This document shows positions 5,626-7,736 of a stretch of DNA of 7,736 bases, piece by piece. Every line of letters starts with the position of its first letter. The stretch's first letter is position 1. The DNA is from an uncultured Bacilli bacterium. Lineage in GTDB: Bacteria > Bacillota_I > Bacilli_A > RF39 > UBA660. The position numbers were made by a program, and so were the translations under genes. Below the pieces are notes generated by a model. That model did no database searches and was not told the DNA's origin. It saw only the letters and a program-made list of their open reading frames with translations. The stretch is from assembly GCA_934090595.1 (NCBI GenBank), contig CAKOJO010000054.1, positions 1 to 7,736 on the forward strand, read 5' to 3'.

Positions 5626-6511
5626 GACTTTTTTAAGATGTTTACGTGATGCTTTTAAGAGTGTTTTTCGTAATTTTAGTTTGTCTTTAGCTAGTGTTTC
5701 TTGTATTACAATTACTTTGATTATAATTGCAGCAGCTTTACTTTTATCAGATAATGTTCAAAACTTTACTAAAGAAATTGAACGTGATGTTACTATTGTT
5801 ACTTTTTTGAAGTCTGATGTTTCTGATTTGGATCGTGAAAACTTTGAGTCTGCTGTTAAGACTAATAGTAATATTGATACTTATACATATAAGTCTAAAG
5901 CTGATGTTAAGAAAGATATGCAAAAAGAAAATGATACTTTTAGTTCTGTGTTAGCAGAGTGGGATGATGTTAATAATCCTCTTAAAGATACTTATACTAT
6001 TAAAGTAAGAGATGTAAAAAAGATTGGTGAGACTGCTAAAGAGCTTGAGGCAATTGACTGTGTTAGTACAGTTCAATATGGTGAAGGTTTAGTTGAAAAG
6101 TTAGTTGGAGTATTTGATGCAATTAAAAAAATAACTTATGCTATTGCTCTTTCATTGATAGTGGTAACTGTGTTCCTAATTATTAATACTATTAAACTTA
6201 CTATATTTTCTAGAAAAAGAGAGATTGGTATTATGAGACTTGTTGGAGCTTCAAATCTTAGAATTAAACTTCCATTTGTTATTGAAGGAATATTCTTAGG
6301 AATGATTGGTTCTATTATACCGATACTTATAGTTGTGTTTGGATATAAAGCTTTATATGATTATTTTGGAGGAATTTTATTCTCGCCAGTAATAAAACTT
6401 GTTGCTCCGATGCCGTTTGTAATTAATGTATCAGTAATTATATTAATTATTGGTATGGTTGTTGGTATGATTGGTAGTGGTCGTGCTGTAAGGAGGTATG
6501 TGAGAGTATAA
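5612..6511 (+). CDS. ftsX: Cell division membrane protein FtsX
   Basis: Membrane partner of FtsE, 299 residues. It has the standard FtsX layout: a short basic cytoplasmic N terminus, TM1 (about 23-46), a large extracellular domain (about 47-170) that should bind the wall hydrolase, TM2 (174-195), the cytoplasmic coupling segment KREIGIMRLVGAS (202-214), TM3 (222-244) and TM4 (about 270-290), ending in basic residues. The start is GTG 5612, ten bases after AAAGGGGG (5594-5601). It gives VKTCRTFLRCLRDAFKS, matching the usual FtsX N terminus. A longer frame from ATG 5570 lies in ftsE and has no comparable ribosome site. Its stop overlaps the next gene's ATG by one base (TAATG), so translational coupling is likely. 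Confidence 0.94.
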   Translation: MKTCRTFLRCLRDAFKSVFRNFSLSLASVSCITITLIIIAAALLLSDNVQNFTKEIERDVTIVTFLKSDVSDLDRENFESAVKTNSNIDTYTYKSKADVKKDMQKENDTFSSVLAEWDDVNNPLKDTYTIKVRDVKKIGETAKELEAIDCVSTVQYGEGLVEKLVGVFDAIKKITYAIALSLIVVTVFLIINTIKLTIFSRKREIGIMRLVGASNLRIKLPFVIEGIFLGMIGSIIPILIVVFGYKALYDYFGGILFSPVIKLVAPMPFVINVSVIILIIGMVVGMIGSGRAVRRYVRV

Positions 6512-7635
6512 TGAAAAAGGTAAGGGTTTTGATGATATTGCTTGCAATAGTTATGATTGTTCCTTGTACTGTTAATGCTCAGACTATTGCAGATTATAGA
6601 GCTAAGATAAAAGCTATCGAAGCTGAAAAAACTGAGAATGAAAAGAAAAGTGAAGAGGTTCAAGCTAGAATTGATGCGGCGAATAAGAGAATTAGTGAAA
6701 TTACTAATCAAATAGTTCAAGCTAGAAAGGATCAAGAAAGTACTCAAAAGGAGATAGAAAGACTTGATAAGGAAATTGATGCTAAAGAGGAAGAAATAAA
6801 AGATTTAGTGGCTTTTTATCAAATATCTAATAGTGATAATTTTTATTTAAAATATATATTTGGTGCTGATAGTTTTGAAGATTTTATATATAGATTTTCT
6901 GTTGCAGAACAACTTACTGAAGCTAATGATAAGTTAGTTGATGAAATGAATGCTTTAATAAAGGAAAATGAGACTAAAGTAAAAGAGCTAAAGGAACAAC
7001 AAAAGAAGCTTAGTGGTCTTAATGATGAAATAAAAGTTGAAATAGAGAAACTTGGATCTCAAAAGAGAAAGTATTCTGAAAATTCTTTGGATGCAGATGA
7101 AGAAATAAAAGCATTGGAAGATCAAATAGCATTTTTCAAGAAGGAAGGATGTTCTGAAAATCAAGATGTAACTAAATGTTCAATAAATGCTCCTTCTGCT
7201 AATGGATTTATTAAACCTACTCCATATGGATATATAACTTCATATTATGGTGGTAGAATTCATCCGATATTTGGTAATGCTAGTTATCATGATGGAGTTG
7301 ATATTGCTGCTGCTACAGGGACAACTGTTTATGCTTCTGGTACTGGTAAAGTAATATTTTCTTATGCTGACAAATATGAAAATTATGGCGGATTTGGTAG
7401 AGCTATTCTTGTAGTACATAATGTTAAAGGACAAACATATACTACTTTGTATGGACATTTGAGTAAAGCTACTGTTAGATCAGGACAAATTGTTCAAAGA
7501 GGAGAAAAAATTGGAGAGGTTGGATCAACCGGATGGTCAACTGGTCCACATTTGCATTTTCAATTTATGTATGGAAGTGGTTATGGGACTACACTTGATC
7601 CTATGGATATGGTTGATTTACCACTTTCTTGGTAA
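6511..7635 (+). CDS. Secreted coiled-coil M23 peptidoglycan endopeptidase, FtsEX partner
   Basis: Protein of 374 residues. A signal peptide (1-23, likely cut after VNA) is followed by a coiled coil (about 26-98). A hinge (99-139) with SFEDFIYR at 121-128 resembles the FtsX-interacting hairpin tip of PcsB/CwlO-type proteins. A second coiled coil (about 140-208), a linker with C214 and C223, and a C-terminal M23/LytM domain (about 235-370) follow. Predicted zinc ligands are H260, D264 and H349, and catalytic histidines H316 (YGH) and H347 (HLH). All are present, so unlike EnvC it should be enzymatically active, cutting peptide cross-links. It starts on the ATG that overlaps the ftsX stop, which supports joint regulation with FtsEX. 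The Shine-Dalgarno is either AAGGAGG (6490-6496, far) or the nearer GAGAG (6502-6506). Confidence 0.92.
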   Translation: MKKVRVLMILLAIVMIVPCTVNAQTIADYRAKIKAIEAEKTENEKKSEEVQARIDAANKRISEITNQIVQARKDQESTQKEIERLDKEIDAKEEEIKDLVAFYQISNSDNFYLKYIFGADSFEDFIYRFSVAEQLTEANDKLVDEMNALIKENETKVKELKEQQKKLSGLNDEIKVEIEKLGSQKRKYSENSLDADEEIKALEDQIAFFKKEGCSENQDVTKCSINAPSANGFIKPTPYGYITSYYGGRIHPIFGNASYHDGVDIAAATGTTVYASGTGKVIFSYADKYENYGGFGRAILVVHNVKGQTYTTLYGHLSKATVRSGQIVQRGEKIGEVGSTGWSTGPHLHFQFMYGSGYGTTLDPMDMVDLPLSW

Positions 7636-7660
7636 AAACACTGAAATTTCAGTGTTTTTT
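7634..7660 (+). terminator. Strong terminator of the ftsEX-M23 operon
   Basis: A perfect palindrome centred at 7646/7647, ACACTGAAA/TTTCAGTGT, is flanked by A's and followed by a T-run (7655-7660). It begins within the stop codon of the hydrolase gene. The symmetric A and T flanks would also allow termination from the opposite direction. Confidence 0.88.
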
Positions 7661-7691
7661 GTGTTAAACATTAGTTAAAATGTATACGATT

Positions 7692-7697
7692 TATAAT
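7692..7697 (+). promoter_or_regulatory. -10 box of a promoter for the next gene
   Basis: A perfect TATAAT, with transcription expected near 7704. The best -35 candidate (TTAGTT, 7671-7676) has only 15-bp spacing, so the promoter may be weak or need an activator. Confidence 0.5.
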
Positions 7698-7705
7698 ATA
7701 GATAA

Positions 7706-7728
7706 CAAACAAAGGTGAACTTTGTTTG
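7706..7728 (+). promoter_or_regulatory. Inverted repeat enclosing a ribosome binding site
   Basis: CAAACAAAG (7706-7714) pairs perfectly with CTTTGTTTG (7720-7728) around GTGAA. The ribosome site AAAGGTGAA (7711-7719) is shared between the left arm and the loop. The right arm would include the probable TTG start at 7726. It begins about two bases after the expected transcription start, so it could act as an RNA hairpin reducing translation or as a DNA operator. Confidence 0.55.
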
Positions 7729-7736
7729 AAACAAAA
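7726..7736 (+). CDS. Possible start of the next gene (cut by window end)
   Basis: TTG at 7726 lies eight bases after the ribosome site AAGGTG (7712-7717) and would begin Met-Lys-Gln. TTG 7722 is the alternative. Only three full codons are visible, so no function can be read. From Bacillus gene order, a CtpA/CtpB-type S41 protease would be a natural expectation behind ftsEX, but this is only context. Confidence 0.25.

Noticed and set aside
6547..6582. Lipoprotein signal with Cys19 in the hydrolase
   Set aside because: The residues before Cys19 (I-V-P) do not fit a lipobox because Pro is at -1; VNA at 21-23 fits signal peptidase I better.
6361..6747. 128-residue antisense frame across ftsX and the hydrolase gene
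   Set aside because: It lies opposite two well-supported genes, has low-complexity composition and no ribosome site; a shadow frame.
1..7736. Phage, transposon, CRISPR or toxin-antitoxin system
   Set aside because: No such gene, repeat array, terminal repeat or shift in base use is visible; all genes look like uniform chromosomal core or near-core genes.

Overview
This strongly AT-rich window looks like a low-GC Gram-positive chromosome of the Bacilli/Erysipelotrichia/RF39 type. The evidence is short intergenic gaps, all genes on the + strand, sigma-A-like TTGACA/TATAAT promoters, GGAGG-type ribosome sites, stem-loop plus T-run terminators, and the order prfB - YitT family - ftsE - ftsX known from Bacillus relatives (secA-prfB-yvjA-cccB-ftsEX-ctpB in B. 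subtilis, from memory). TGA is a true stop here: it ends nrtR and is the sensor codon of the prfB frameshift. The genome is therefore not a UGA=Trp mycoplasma. No mobile element, CRISPR array, tRNA or rRNA is visible.

Layout. (1) 1-166: gene-free upstream DNA with nested ACTCT/AGAGT inverted repeats and an A/T-tract block. (2) 167-1507: an NrtR-type Nudix-related repressor gene followed by a small HAD phosphatase-like gene, then a terminator. An identical 20-bp palindromic site (GTGTA-A5-TACAC core) lies inside the nrtR promoter spacer and again just before the HAD ribosome site. This suggests a self-contained two-gene regulon. (3) 1513-1953: a monocistronic gene for a zinc-ribbon membrane protein, with its own promoter and terminator. 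(4) 1964-4862: prfB (RF2, with the classical +1 programmed frameshift) and two tandem YitT/DUF2179 membrane proteins, nearly abutting, ending in a terminator. (5) 4895-7660: ftsE, ftsX and a secreted coiled-coil M23 peptidoglycan hydrolase, overlapping or abutting, ending in a strong terminator. (6) 7661-7736: the promoter/leader of a further gene whose ribosome site lies in a 9-bp inverted repeat.

How the parts work together. FtsE (ATPase) and FtsX (membrane subunit) should form a cell-envelope transducer that activates the M23 hydrolase outside the membrane. Here the coiled coil and a catalytically complete M23 domain are in one polypeptide, combining the roles split between EnvC and the amidases in E. 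coli. NrtR-like proteins sense ADP-ribose or related nucleotides, so the HAD enzyme is a candidate for nucleotide/NAD-related dephosphorylation. That is inferred from regulation and fold only.

The most promising less-described items are the NrtR-HAD pair with duplicated operators, the FtsEX-M23 module, and the tandem YitT pair between prfB and ftsE. Several obvious longest reading frames start too early; corrected starts are given for nrtR, the HAD gene, the zinc-ribbon gene, prfB, the second YitT gene, ftsE and ftsX.
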